Source: JAZDCJ01 sp036311985
Lineage (GTDB): Bacteria; Actinomycetota; Actinomycetes; Actinomycetales; Micrococcaceae
Assembly (NCBI RefSeq): GCF_036311985.1
Contig: NZ_JAZDCJ010000016.1
Reading direction: 5' to 3' (one strand)
Length of the DNA: 64,000 bases
Shown: piece by piece, positions 17,454 through 24,488 of the stretch
Numbering within the stretch: the first letter of the stretch is position 1
Layout of the letters: every line of letters starts with the position of its first letter
Notes under the pieces: generated by a model
The model's database searches: none
What the model saw: the letters and a program-made list of their open reading frames with translations, nothing else
Told to the model about the DNA's origin: nothing
Program-made: the position numbers and the translations under genes

Positions 17454-18533
17454 TCAGCTGCCGACCTCGGCGCCCAGCTGGACGACGTCGCCGCCGATGA
17501 GCCGGACCTGCTCGTCGCTGCCCTCCGCCGGCACGTACATCACCAGCGACTCACCATACGTGATCACGGCCTGGTCCTTGGTGCTGGAGGCACCGGCGAG
17601 CTTGGCGCTGGCCTCGTCCAGCGACACCGTGCCGCCGTCCTCCTTGGGCTCGGCGGTCATCGTGCTCGTGACGTAGACGCTGACGATCGCCCCGCCGTCG
17701 GGAGTGGAGGAAGCCGTGATCGAGTCCCGGTCGACGCTGCGGGCGTACGTGATCCGGGCATCGTCGTTGTCCTCGGCCACCTCGGTCTGCGCCAGGTGCG
17801 TTGCGTCGATGAAGACGCTCTTGGCGAACGAGGGCGCGTGCTGGTTCTCCGCATTGTCCAGGACCCTGGCGATCCTGTCGGCCGTCTGGGCCGGGGTCAT
17901 GACGAGGCCGGCGGCGTCCAGGGGAAGGGTCGCGATGGACGGATCGCCCACGGCGATGCCCGGGAACTCCGACCCCGGGAGCATGGACACGGCGGAGACG
18001 ACCTTGTAGTTCTCGCGCGGCGACTCCTGCCGCAGGGTCAGCACCTGCGGGACCGTGGCGTCCTGGCCCTGCGTGACGACCGTGACCGTGCGCGGCCAAT
18101 CCGTGCTCGTCGTGACCGCCGCCGAGAGGACGGGGCCGGCCGCCACCGGGACCGGCGCCGCAATGTCCACCCCGTCGGAGCGGTGCTCGTAGTTGGTCTT
18201 CCGCAGCTCCAGCGCCCGGCCCGCGAAGCGTCCCGAGAGGTCCTTGGAGTCCTGGGACTTGTCCCCGGTCGCGGCGGCTCCCTCCACGGACTCGAGGATG
18301 CGCTCGAGCTGCGTCTCCAGGAGCACGGCAGGGACGGCCGGTTCGCTCCCCGGATCGGCGGGGGTGGTTCCCTCCGGCGAGGCGTCGCCGTCCGTCGGCT
18401 CGGATGGATCGGCGCCTTCCGAGGCGGGGGCGCTCTCGGAGGCCGCTTCCGAGGGGCTCGGCGTGGCGGAGGCCGGCGCGGCCGGCAGCAGCGCCATCAG
18501 CGCGGCGGCCGCGACGGCGGCGAGGCGGCGCAC
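17454..18533 (-). CDS. Secreted/envelope protein, downstream half of a split gene
   Basis: A 359-residue product beginning at a GTG that opens a good signal-like segment (RRLAAVAAAALMALL, then PASA), followed by a Ser/Pro/Glu-rich linker and a soluble domain. I recognise no named family. There is no ribosome site before this GTG, and the frame stays open upstream to the C9 run at 18686-18694 without any start codon. Adding one base to that run would join it in frame to the gene at 18680-19336, giving a single protein of about 627 residues. It is therefore either an independent gene with a weak start or the second half of a frameshifted gene. Confidence 0.65.
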   Translation of the reverse strand: MRRLAAVAAAALMALLPAAPASATPSPSEAASESAPASEGADPSEPTDGDASPEGTTPADPGSEPAVPAVLLETQLERILESVEGAAATGDKSQDSKDLSGRFAGRALELRKTNYEHRSDGVDIAAPVPVAAGPVLSAAVTTSTDWPRTVTVVTQGQDATVPQVLTLRQESPRENYKVVSAVSMLPGSEFPGIAVGDPSIATLPLDAAGLVMTPAQTADRIARVLDNAENQHAPSFAKSVFIDATHLAQTEVAEDNDDARITYARSVDRDSITASSTPDGGAIVSVYVTSTMTAEPKEDGGTVSLDEASAKLAGASSTKDQAVITYGESLVMYVPAEGSDEQVRLIGGDVVQLGAEVGS

Positions 18534-18679
18534 GGGCCGTGCGGGGGCGGCGGCGGAGGTGCGTTCGGTCTGGGCCGTCGTTGCAGCCCCGGCCCGCTGC
18601 GGGGCCCCGCCCTGACCGGTCGGCGCGGCGGGCCGGGCAGGGTCACCCCCACCGCGTCCGTCCCAGCTAGAGCGGCCCG

Positions 18680-19336
18680 CTACTGCCCCCCCCCGCGATG
18701 GGTAAAAGCTGTGTCCCAGGCCTGGCCACCCCGACCGCGTCCGCCCCGGCCGGCGCGGACGGCCAGCGCCAGCCCGAGCACGATCAGCAGGGCCCCGGCG
18801 ATGATCGCCGGCACGGCGAAGGGCGTGCTCGCGTCGTTCGGCCACGTGACGGTGATGGTCGCCGGTGCGGGCTCCGTGCCGTCGGCGGACAGCAGGAGGG
18901 ACCAGTCGCCCTCCGCGGGCTCGGTCCAGCGGTGGACCAGCTGGCCGTCGGCCGTTTCAGTGGCGACCCAGAGATCGGAGCCGGCGGGATTCGGGACCTC
19001 GGCCTCTCCGTCGACGTACTCGGCGTTGAGGATCCATTCCTCGGCGTCCACGCCGGAGACGACGTTGTGCCGCGCGTCCCCCACCCACGCCTCGACGTCG
19101 CCGCTGCGGCCCAGCGCCGCGGTGAACTCGCCGCTCGACTCGATGGTGATGTCCACCGCATCGGCGTGGACCTCGCCGACCGCGGGCTCGATGACCGTCA
19201 GCGGAGCGTCCTGCAACGGGGCGGAGAGGGTCGCTGTCGCGATTTCCGGCGGCGCCCAGAAGGTCTTCTGGCCGATGCCGACGAGGAGGGCGGCGGCACC
19301 CAGCAGGAGCGCCACCACGGCTGACAAAATACGCAC
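18680..19336 (-). CDS. Membrane-anchored extracellular-domain protein, upstream half of a split gene
   Basis: A 218-residue product with an N-terminal transmembrane or signal segment (SAVVALLLGAAALLVG), an extracellular beta-rich region containing Trp-rich stretches, and a C-terminal transmembrane helix (AVPAIIAGALLIVLGLALAV) followed by a basic tail. The stop comes two codons after a run of nine G on the coding strand. Start GTG at 19336 has a weak AGGTG site. No named family is recognised. See the following gene at 17454 for the likely frameshift; if the run were ten G the two frames would be continuous. Confidence 0.68.
   Translation of the reverse strand: MRILSAVVALLLGAAALLVGIGQKTFWAPPEIATATLSAPLQDAPLTVIEPAVGEVHADAVDITIESSGEFTAALGRSGDVEAWVGDARHNVVSGVDAEEWILNAEYVDGEAEVPNPAGSDLWVATETADGQLVHRWTEPAEGDWSLLLSADGTEPAPATITVTWPNDASTPFAVPAIIAGALLIVLGLALAVRAGRGGRGRGGQAWDTAFTHRGGGQ
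18686..18694 (-). repeat. G9 homopolymer at the junction of two ORFs
   Basis: Nine consecutive C on the plus strand (G on the coding strand), 3 bases from the stop codon of the upstream ORF. One extra base restores a continuous frame into the downstream ORF. It is either a sequencing length error or a slippage site. Confidence 0.85.
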
Positions 19337-19487
19337 TGAACTACACCTAACGGAAGGGGTCGATGAACGGCCACGACGCCGCGGTGGGCACACGGGTGCG
19401 CACCGCCGCTTCCCAATGATAACGAATTGGTTACCGCAGCGGTTCCCCGCTGTGTCCCGAACCACGGGGGAAGCCCCGGCGGGCCGG

Positions 19488-19493
19488 TAGGCT
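19488..19493 (+). promoter_or_regulatory. -10 box of AI-2E transporter gene (leaderless)
   Basis: TAGGCT, six bases, then GTG at 19500. It is in the divergent region facing the envelope gene at 19336. Confidence 0.6.
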
Positions 19494-19499
19494 CGACCC

Positions 19500-20831
19500 G
19501 TGACGAAGGACGAGAAGGACAACTCCCCCGGGGCCTCCCTGCCGCCGGAGCCGGTCGCGGCCGGGGGCGGCGGCGAACCGGCCACGACCCACCAGCCCCC
19601 CGTCGAGCCGGCGCCGCAGGAGGCGCCCCTCCGGACGGCAAGCGGCACTCCGGCGACGCCCGCAGCCGTCGCGGCCGCGCCGGCGGGGCTGCGCGACCGC
19701 GTCCGCCGCCTCCTGGCGCTGCCACCGCGATACCCGCACTACGACATGCCCCCGGAGCCGGAGGGCGACGAACCGGAACGCCAACTGGGGTCCGCGACGC
19801 TCCGCCACCCGGTCCAGACGGGCTTCATGGGCACCGTCGGCGTGGGGCTCGCCCTGCTCGGGTACTTCGTCCTGACCAACGTCGGGCCGCTCCTCGTGTG
19901 GATCTCCCTCGCGCTCTTCATCGCCCTGGGCCTGGATCCGATCGTCCGCTGGCTCGAGAAGCGCGGCGCCCCCCGGCCGCTGGGCGTCGTCGCCGCCGTG
20001 CTGCTCCTGGCGGCGGCCTTCGCGGCCGTCTTCGCGACGCTCATCCCGACCATGGTCGACCAGACTGCCCAGTTCGTCGCCCGGGCCCCCGGATTCGTCG
20101 ACGACTTCCTGAATTCCGAGTTCTTCCTCACCGCGGACCAGCAGTTCCAGGTCAGGGACCGGCTCGAGGAGGAGGTCAACAAGTTCTTCTCCAATCCGGA
20201 CAACGTGGGCGGGCTCTTCGGCGGCGTCATCGGGGCCGGTACCGTCATCGCGCAGGGCATGTTCGGGGCGCTGACCGTCCTGGTCCTCGCCGTGTACTTC
20301 CTGGCCTCGCTCCCCGCGATCAAGGTCTGGGCCTACCGCCTCGCGCCGCGCTCGAAGCGGAACCGCGTCCAGGCCCTCTCGGAACAGATCACCAACAGCG
20401 TCGGCAACTACGTGATCGGCCAGGCGTTCGTGGCGCTCGCGAACGCCACCTACGCCTTCATCCTCATGAGCATCACGGACGTCCCGTTCTCGCTGCTGCT
20501 CGCCGTCGCCGTGGCCCTGCTGGCCTTCATCCCGCTCGTGGGAGCCGTCACGGCCGGGATCCTCGTCTCGCTCGTCGCCCTCACCGCGGGATGGCAGACC
20601 GCCGTGGTCTACGCCGTCTTCTACTTCGCCTACCTGCAGTTCGAGGCCTATTTCATCTCGCCGCGCGTCATGCAGAAGGCCGTCGCCGTTCCCGGAGCCG
20701 TTGCCGTCATCGCCGTCATCGCGGGCGGCGCGCTCATGGGAATCGTCGGGGCGCTCATGGCGATTCCCCTCGCGGCGGCGTCGATGCTCCTGCTGCGCGA
20801 GGTCTTCATCGCCCGGCAGGACCGCCTCTGA
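19500..20831 (+). CDS. AI-2E family transporter
   Basis: A 443-residue membrane protein of the AI-2E (autoinducer-2 exporter-like, TqsA/PerM) family. It has a hydrophilic, Pro/Ala-rich N-terminal tail of about 110 residues, paired helices near 110-200, a long amphipathic segment, then several helices including AFIPLVGAVTAGILVSLVA and FEAYFISPRVMQK, the family signature near the C-terminus. Substrate is not known; members also act as Na/H antiporters or exporters of other molecules. The start GTG is fixed by the -10 box six bases upstream. Confidence 0.92.
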   Translation: MTKDEKDNSPGASLPPEPVAAGGGGEPATTHQPPVEPAPQEAPLRTASGTPATPAAVAAAPAGLRDRVRRLLALPPRYPHYDMPPEPEGDEPERQLGSATLRHPVQTGFMGTVGVGLALLGYFVLTNVGPLLVWISLALFIALGLDPIVRWLEKRGAPRPLGVVAAVLLLAAAFAAVFATLIPTMVDQTAQFVARAPGFVDDFLNSEFFLTADQQFQVRDRLEEEVNKFFSNPDNVGGLFGGVIGAGTVIAQGMFGALTVLVLAVYFLASLPAIKVWAYRLAPRSKRNRVQALSEQITNSVGNYVIGQAFVALANATYAFILMSITDVPFSLLLAVAVALLAFIPLVGAVTAGILVSLVALTAGWQTAVVYAVFYFAYLQFEAYFISPRVMQKAVAVPGAVAVIAVIAGGALMGIVGALMAIPLAAASMLLLREVFIARQDRL

Positions 20832-20880
20832 TCCCGGGCCGCGCCACGGCGAACCCGCCGGCCCGGGCGCGGAAGCCCGG

Positions 20881-21222
20881 CTAGTAGCCGGCTCCCGTCT
20901 GGCGCGTCGCCCAACAATGCGTGTGCCAATGCCGCCGATCGGCCGCCGCGCGATCGTCGCCCCGCCAGTCGTCCGCACGCCAGGCGACCAGATGCGCCGT
21001 CCCGGGCGGGATGGCACGGTGGCACCCGGGACACGTGTAGTCCTTGCCGGCGCGCGCCGGAGCGATCGAGCGCACGTGCCACTGCCCGTCCCGTCCCGAC
21101 TGGAGCTGCGGCAGGCCGTAGCGCGAGCGCTCGAGTGGCGCCCCGGCGTCGTCCTCCGCCCTGGCCCACTTGTTGCCCGCGCGTCCGGACGCGGAGCGGC
21201 GCGGTCGATTGGAGCGGGGCAT
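20881..21222 (-). CDS. Small zinc-site protein divergent from nucS
   Basis: A 113-residue basic protein. The N-terminal 40 residues are Arg/Ser-rich; the C-terminal half has CPGCHRAIPPGTAHLV and later RHWHTHCW, so Cys, Cys, His and His, Cys ligands could form one zinc site similar to an HNH-like fold. Homologues are sometimes labelled ATP/GTP-binding protein, but I see no P-loop. The start is taken at the ATG at 21222, six bases after a CACAAT box; a GTG at 21240 is the alternative. It shares a 58-base divergent region with nucS. Confidence 0.75.
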   Translation of the reverse strand: MPRSNRPRRSASGRAGNKWARAEDDAGAPLERSRYGLPQLQSGRDGQWHVRSIAPARAGKDYTCPGCHRAIPPGTAHLVAWRADDWRGDDRAAADRRHWHTHCWATRQTGAGY

Positions 21223-21228
21223 GCCCCT

Positions 21229-21234
21229 ATTGTG
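21229..21234 (-). promoter_or_regulatory. Possible -10 box of zinc-site gene
   Basis: CACAAT on the minus strand, six bases before the ATG at 21222. It is a weak match, but the spacing fits a leaderless start. Confidence 0.35.
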
Positions 21235-21268
21235 CAACACGGGTGCCGAAGCGCCCGCACCGAGCCGG

Positions 21269-21274
21269 TAGAGT
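21269..21274 (+). promoter_or_regulatory. -10 box of nucS (leaderless)
   Basis: TAGAGT, six bases, then the GTG start codon of nucS. Confidence 0.6.
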
Positions 21275-21280
21275 GCTCGT

Positions 21281-21976
21281 GTGCGTTTAGTGATTGCCCG
21301 CTGCTCCGTGGACTACGAGGGCCGCCTCCGCGCCCACCTTCCCCTCGCGACCCGGCTCCTCATGGTCAAGGCCGACGGCTCCGTGCTCGTCCACTCCGAC
21401 GGCGGCTCCTACAAGCCCCTGAACTGGATGAGCCCCCCGGCCTCCATGCGGTCCGTGCCCGCGGACGAGGAGGACGCCGCCGCCGGCGTCGCGGAGGTCT
21501 GGAACGTCCAGCACGCCAAGAGCGACGACCGCCTCGTCATCCGCATCCACGAGAAGATGCACGACTCGAGCCACGAGCTCGGGATCGATCCCGGGCTCAT
21601 CAAGGACGGCGTCGAGGCGGACCTCCAGCGCCTCCTGGCCGAGCAGATCGAGACCCTCGGCGCCGGGTACACCCTGGTCCGGCGCGAATACATGACCGCG
21701 ATCGGCCCCGTGGACATCCTGGCCCGTGACGCCGGCGGCGCCACGGTCGCCGTGGAGCTCAAGCGGCGCGGCGACATCGACGGCGTCGAGCAGCTCACGC
21801 GCTACCTCGAGCTGATGAACCGCGACCCCCTCCTCGCCCCCGTCCGCGGCGTCTTCGCGGCCCAGCAGATCAAGCCCCAGGCCCGCACCCTGGCCACGGA
21901 CCGCGGCATCGAGTGCATCACCCTCGACTACGACGCGATGCGCGGGGTCGACGACTCCGCGTCACGCCTGTTCTAG
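21281..21976 (+). CDS. nucS: Endonuclease NucS (EndoMS), non-canonical mismatch repair
   Basis: Mismatch-specific endonuclease that replaces MutS/MutL in most actinobacteria and many archaea. The 231-residue product starts with MRLVIARCSVDYEGRL and has the catalytic region GPVDILARD followed by VAVELKRRGDIDGVEQLTRY. The extreme C-terminus ASRLF resembles the sliding-clamp interaction tail described for actinobacterial NucS. Length is typical. The gene is leaderless (-10 box six bases before GTG). Confidence 0.96.
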   Translation: MRLVIARCSVDYEGRLRAHLPLATRLLMVKADGSVLVHSDGGSYKPLNWMSPPASMRSVPADEEDAAAGVAEVWNVQHAKSDDRLVIRIHEKMHDSSHELGIDPGLIKDGVEADLQRLLAEQIETLGAGYTLVRREYMTAIGPVDILARDAGGATVAVELKRRGDIDGVEQLTRYLELMNRDPLLAPVRGVFAAQQIKPQARTLATDRGIECITLDYDAMRGVDDSASRLF

Positions 21977-22014
21977 GCCCGGTCCCCACCGTCAAGGCCA
22001 CGGGGACCGGCCCC

Positions 22015-22020
22015 TATGAT
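22015..22020 (+). promoter_or_regulatory. -10 box of nagA (leaderless)
   Basis: TATGAT, six bases, then ATG. This fixes the nagA start at 22027 and rejects the longer in-frame extension. Confidence 0.65.
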
Positions 22021-22026
22021 GGTTCC

Positions 22027-23262
22027 ATGTACTCGGACGGAAGCGCCTCCCACCGCTGGATCCCCGGCCACATCATCGCCGACGGCCTCGACATCCCCGA
22101 CGGCGTCCTGGCCCTCGAAGGGGACCGGATCGCCTTCACCGGAACGGCCGCGGAATTCGCCGAGTGGGAGGAGCGCGAGGACTTCGAACGCGTCGACGTG
22201 CCTGCCGGCTCCCTCCTGCTGCCCGGGCTCATCGACCTGCACTGCCACGGCGCCAACGGCGGCGACTTCCCCGCGGGCGACGAGGCGGCCGCCCGGCGGG
22301 CCGTTGACTTCCTGCACCGTTCCGGGACGACGACGCTGCTCGCGAGCCTCGTGACCGCCGACCGCGCCGCGATGCTCGATGCCGCCGGCGTGCTCGCGTC
22401 CCTCGCCGAGGAGGGGCTGCTCGCCGGCGTCCACTCCGAGGGCCCCTACGTCTCCACGGTCCGCTGCGGCGCCCAGGATCCCGCCCACATCTCCGAGCCG
22501 GAGCCGGACTTCGTGGACGAACTCGTCGAGGCGGCGCGCGGCCAGCTGCGGACCATGACGTACGCGCCCGAGCTCGACGGCGCCGATGCCCTCGTCGAGC
22601 AGCTCGCCTCCCACGGCGTCGTCCCCTCCCTCGGGCACACCGACGCCGATGCCGCGACGACGGCGGCGTCCCTGCGGCTCGCCGCCGAGGAGCTCTCCTC
22701 GGCGGGATTCGACGGCTACACCGAGAAGCCGACGGTGACCCACTTGTTCAACGGCATGCCGCCGCTGCACCACCGCTCCCCCGGCCCCGTCGCGGCGTGC
22801 CTCGAAGCAGCCGCGGCCGGGGGCGCCGTCGTCGAGCTCATCGCCGACGGCGTGCACCTGGCCCCGGACACGGTACGCACCGTGTTCTCCCTGCTCGGGG
22901 CCCAGAACATCGCGCTCGTGACCGACTCCATGTCCGCCGCCGGACTCCCGGACGGCGACTACGAGCTGGGTCCGCAGCAGGTCAGCGTCCGCGGCGGCGA
23001 GGCACGGCTGGGCGCCGGCGGCTCCCTCGCCGGCGGGACCGCCACGATGCTCGACGTCCTGCGCTCCACCGTGGCGGCCGGCGTCCCGCTGCAGGTCGCC
23101 GTCGTCTCCGCGACGTCCGTCCCGGCCGCCGTCCTGGGCCTGGCGGACGAGGCGGGCTCCCTCCACCAGGGATTCAGCGCCGACGTGCTGGTGCTCGATC
23201 CCGGACTCGGACTCCTGGGCGTCTACCGCCAGGGGCGCCGGCTCGACCCCCTCGGGGACTGA
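22027..23262 (+). CDS. nagA: N-acetylglucosamine-6-phosphate deacetylase
   Basis: Amidohydrolase that deacetylates GlcNAc-6-phosphate for use in amino-sugar catabolism and wall recycling. The 411-residue product has LIDLHCHGANGGDF (metal ligands), HSEGPYVS (the Glu ligand), LGHTDAD (His), THLFNGMPPLHHRSPG, IADGVHLAP and LVTDSMSAAG with the catalytic Asp. All key residues are present. The start ATG lies six bases after a TATGAT box. No nagB or PTS gene is nearby, so it appears to be a single-gene unit. Confidence 0.96.
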   Translation: MYSDGSASHRWIPGHIIADGLDIPDGVLALEGDRIAFTGTAAEFAEWEEREDFERVDVPAGSLLLPGLIDLHCHGANGGDFPAGDEAAARRAVDFLHRSGTTTLLASLVTADRAAMLDAAGVLASLAEEGLLAGVHSEGPYVSTVRCGAQDPAHISEPEPDFVDELVEAARGQLRTMTYAPELDGADALVEQLASHGVVPSLGHTDADAATTAASLRLAAEELSSAGFDGYTEKPTVTHLFNGMPPLHHRSPGPVAACLEAAAAGGAVVELIADGVHLAPDTVRTVFSLLGAQNIALVTDSMSAAGLPDGDYELGPQQVSVRGGEARLGAGGSLAGGTATMLDVLRSTVAAGVPLQVAVVSATSVPAAVLGLADEAGSLHQGFSADVLVLDPGLGLLGVYRQGRRLDPLGD

Positions 23263-23298
23263 CGCCCCGCACCGACGTGAAACCGGACATTCACGAAA

Positions 23299-23328
23299 CG
23301 TTGGCCTAAAACCGTTGCCTAGCCAACG
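23299..23328. repeat. Inverted repeat upstream of cold-shock gene
   Basis: CGTTGGC and GCCAACG arms separated by 16 bases, about 170 bases before the csp start. It could be an operator or the start of a structured leader. Confidence 0.4.
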
Positions 23329-23370
23329 CCGGTATGTGATGCTGGACTCAGTCTTTGTGTTGGTGTTTGT

Positions 23371-23398
23371 CATACCCGCAAAGCAGGTTGCGGGTGTG
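23371..23398 (+). promoter_or_regulatory. Stem-loop in the cold-shock mRNA leader
   Basis: An 11-pair stem (CATACCCGCAA with TTGCGGGTGTG, one G-T pair) around the loop AGCAGG. It lies about 100 bases upstream of the csp start in a gene-free 232-base stretch that is less GC-rich than its surroundings. Such leaders in cold-shock genes act as RNA thermosensors. Confidence 0.55.
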
Positions 23399-23495
23399 GA
23401 AGCCGCGGCTCCGGCCGCCGGGTTCCTCGCATCGGTACCACCCGGCCGGAGTGAGGTGCTTCGGCCGTACGCGCTACACCGTAGGAGAAACACGC

Positions 23496-23699
23496 ATGGC
23501 ACAGGGAACCGTCAAGTGGTTCAATGCCGAAAAGGGCTTCGGATTCATCACGCCGGACGGCGCCAAGGACGACGTCTTTGTGCACTATTCGGAGATCCAG
23601 TCGAACGGCTTCCGCACGCTCGAGGAGAACCAGCGGGTCCAGTTCGAGATCGGCGAGGGCGCCAAGGGGCCGCAGGCCACCGGCGTCTCGGCGCTCTAG
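23496..23699 (+). CDS. cspA: Cold-shock protein (CspA family)
   Basis: Single-stranded nucleic-acid chaperone of 67 residues with one cold-shock domain: GTVKWFNAEKGFGFI contains RNP1 and DDVFVHYSEI contains RNP2. The start ATG has GTAGGAG ahead of it. The long upstream leader with a strong stem-loop and the strong terminator directly after the gene suggest a highly expressed, post-transcriptionally regulated single-gene unit. Longer in-frame upstream reading is leader, not protein. Confidence 0.97.
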   Translation: MAQGTVKWFNAEKGFGFITPDGAKDDVFVHYSEIQSNGFRTLEENQRVQFEIGEGAKGPQATGVSAL

Positions 23700-23722
23700 A
23701 CCGGACCGCAGCTCCGCCAACG

Positions 23723-23758
23723 CCAAGGGGCGCCACCTGTGAAGGTGGCGCCCCTTGG
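23723..23758. terminator. Bidirectional terminator between cspA and DUF2550
   Basis: Perfect 15-base arms CCAAGGGGCGCCACC and GGTGGCGCCCCTTGG around TGTGAA. It lies between two convergent genes, 23 bases after the csp stop and 4 before the DUF2550 stop. It probably ends both csp and the long argS-atp block. Confidence 0.85.
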
Positions 23759-23762
23759 TGCG

Positions 23763-24194
23763 TTAACGCCAGGTCCCGACCCCGACGACGGGACCGGCCT
23801 CGAGCCATGAACTGAGGCCCGTGTACGCGCCGTAGTCCATCGCCAGCAGGACGCTCTCGCCGCGGTAGTCGAGCGTGACGACGACGCTGCCAGGCTGGAT
23901 CCGACCGGACTCCTCGTCCAGCGGATCGCGCCAGCCCCTGAGCTCCAGCGACGAACGGAGGAACCGGCGCCGCGGCACCGGGGAAACGGAGAAGAGCCGC
24001 AGGAACTCCAAGTGGTTCTCCCCGTAACGACAAACCCCCATCATCCACCGCCCGGAGGCGGTGGAGATGGAGGCGTCGAACGTGCCCAGGGCGCGCCGCA
24101 GCTGGAAGCGGCGCAGCCCCATGGCGCCGAGGGCCATCAGGATCAGCAGCAGGGCTGCGGCCAGGATGGCGAACGGGAGGCCGACGTCGTTCAA
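23763..24194 (-). CDS. DUF2550 family membrane protein
   Basis: A 143-residue protein with one N-terminal transmembrane helix (about residues 6-26) and a cytoplasmic, Arg-rich domain with WMMGVCRYG and LRGWRDPLDEES. It matches the DUF2550 family by its location directly after atpC, as in mycobacteria (Rv1312). No function is known. It starts 7 bases after the atpC stop and is probably the last gene of the atp transcript. Confidence 0.9.
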   Translation of the reverse strand: MNDVGLPFAILAAALLLILMALGAMGLRRFQLRRALGTFDASISTASGRWMMGVCRYGENHLEFLRLFSVSPVPRRRFLRSSLELRGWRDPLDEESGRIQPGSVVVTLDYRGESVLLAMDYGAYTGLSSWLEAGPVVGVGTWR

Positions 24195-24201
24195 GGCAGG
24201 A

Positions 24202-24486
24202 CTATCGGTTTCCTGCCGTGGCGGACTCGTCGATCTGCGCGTTGTCGGCGACGATCACCACGCGGTCCTTGTCGACGGAGAAGAATCCCCCGTCGGCGTT
24301 GACCACGATGCGGGCACCCTGGACGGGCTGGATCTCGAGGACCCCTTCCGCCAGGATCGCGAGCACCGGGGTGTGGCCCGGCAGCACGCCGATCTCGCCG
24401 TCGCTGGTGCGTGCCTTGACCATGGTCGCCGCCCCGGACCACACGAAGTGGTCCGCGGCGACGATTTCGACTTCGAGTTCGGCCAT
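24202..24486 (-). CDS. atpC: F0F1 ATP synthase epsilon subunit, short form
   Basis: Central-stalk subunit that links gamma to the c-ring. Only 94 residues: the N-terminal beta-sandwich (MAELEVEIVAAD, GEIGVLPGHTP, GGFFSVDKDRV) is complete, but the C-terminal two-helix domain found in the usual 130-140 residue proteins is absent. That domain is the one that blocks rotation, so epsilon-type autoinhibition is unlikely here. It follows atpD by 2 bases. Confidence 0.95.
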   Translation of the reverse strand: MAELEVEIVAADHFVWSGAATMVKARTSDGEIGVLPGHTPVLAILAEGVLEIQPVQGARIVVNADGGFFSVDKDRVVIVADNAQIDESATAGNR

Positions 24487-24488
24487 GG

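Noticed and set aside
20832..20880. Hairpin between the convergent AI-2E and zinc-site genes
   Set aside because: Only a 7-pair imperfect stem in very GC-rich sequence; not above chance.
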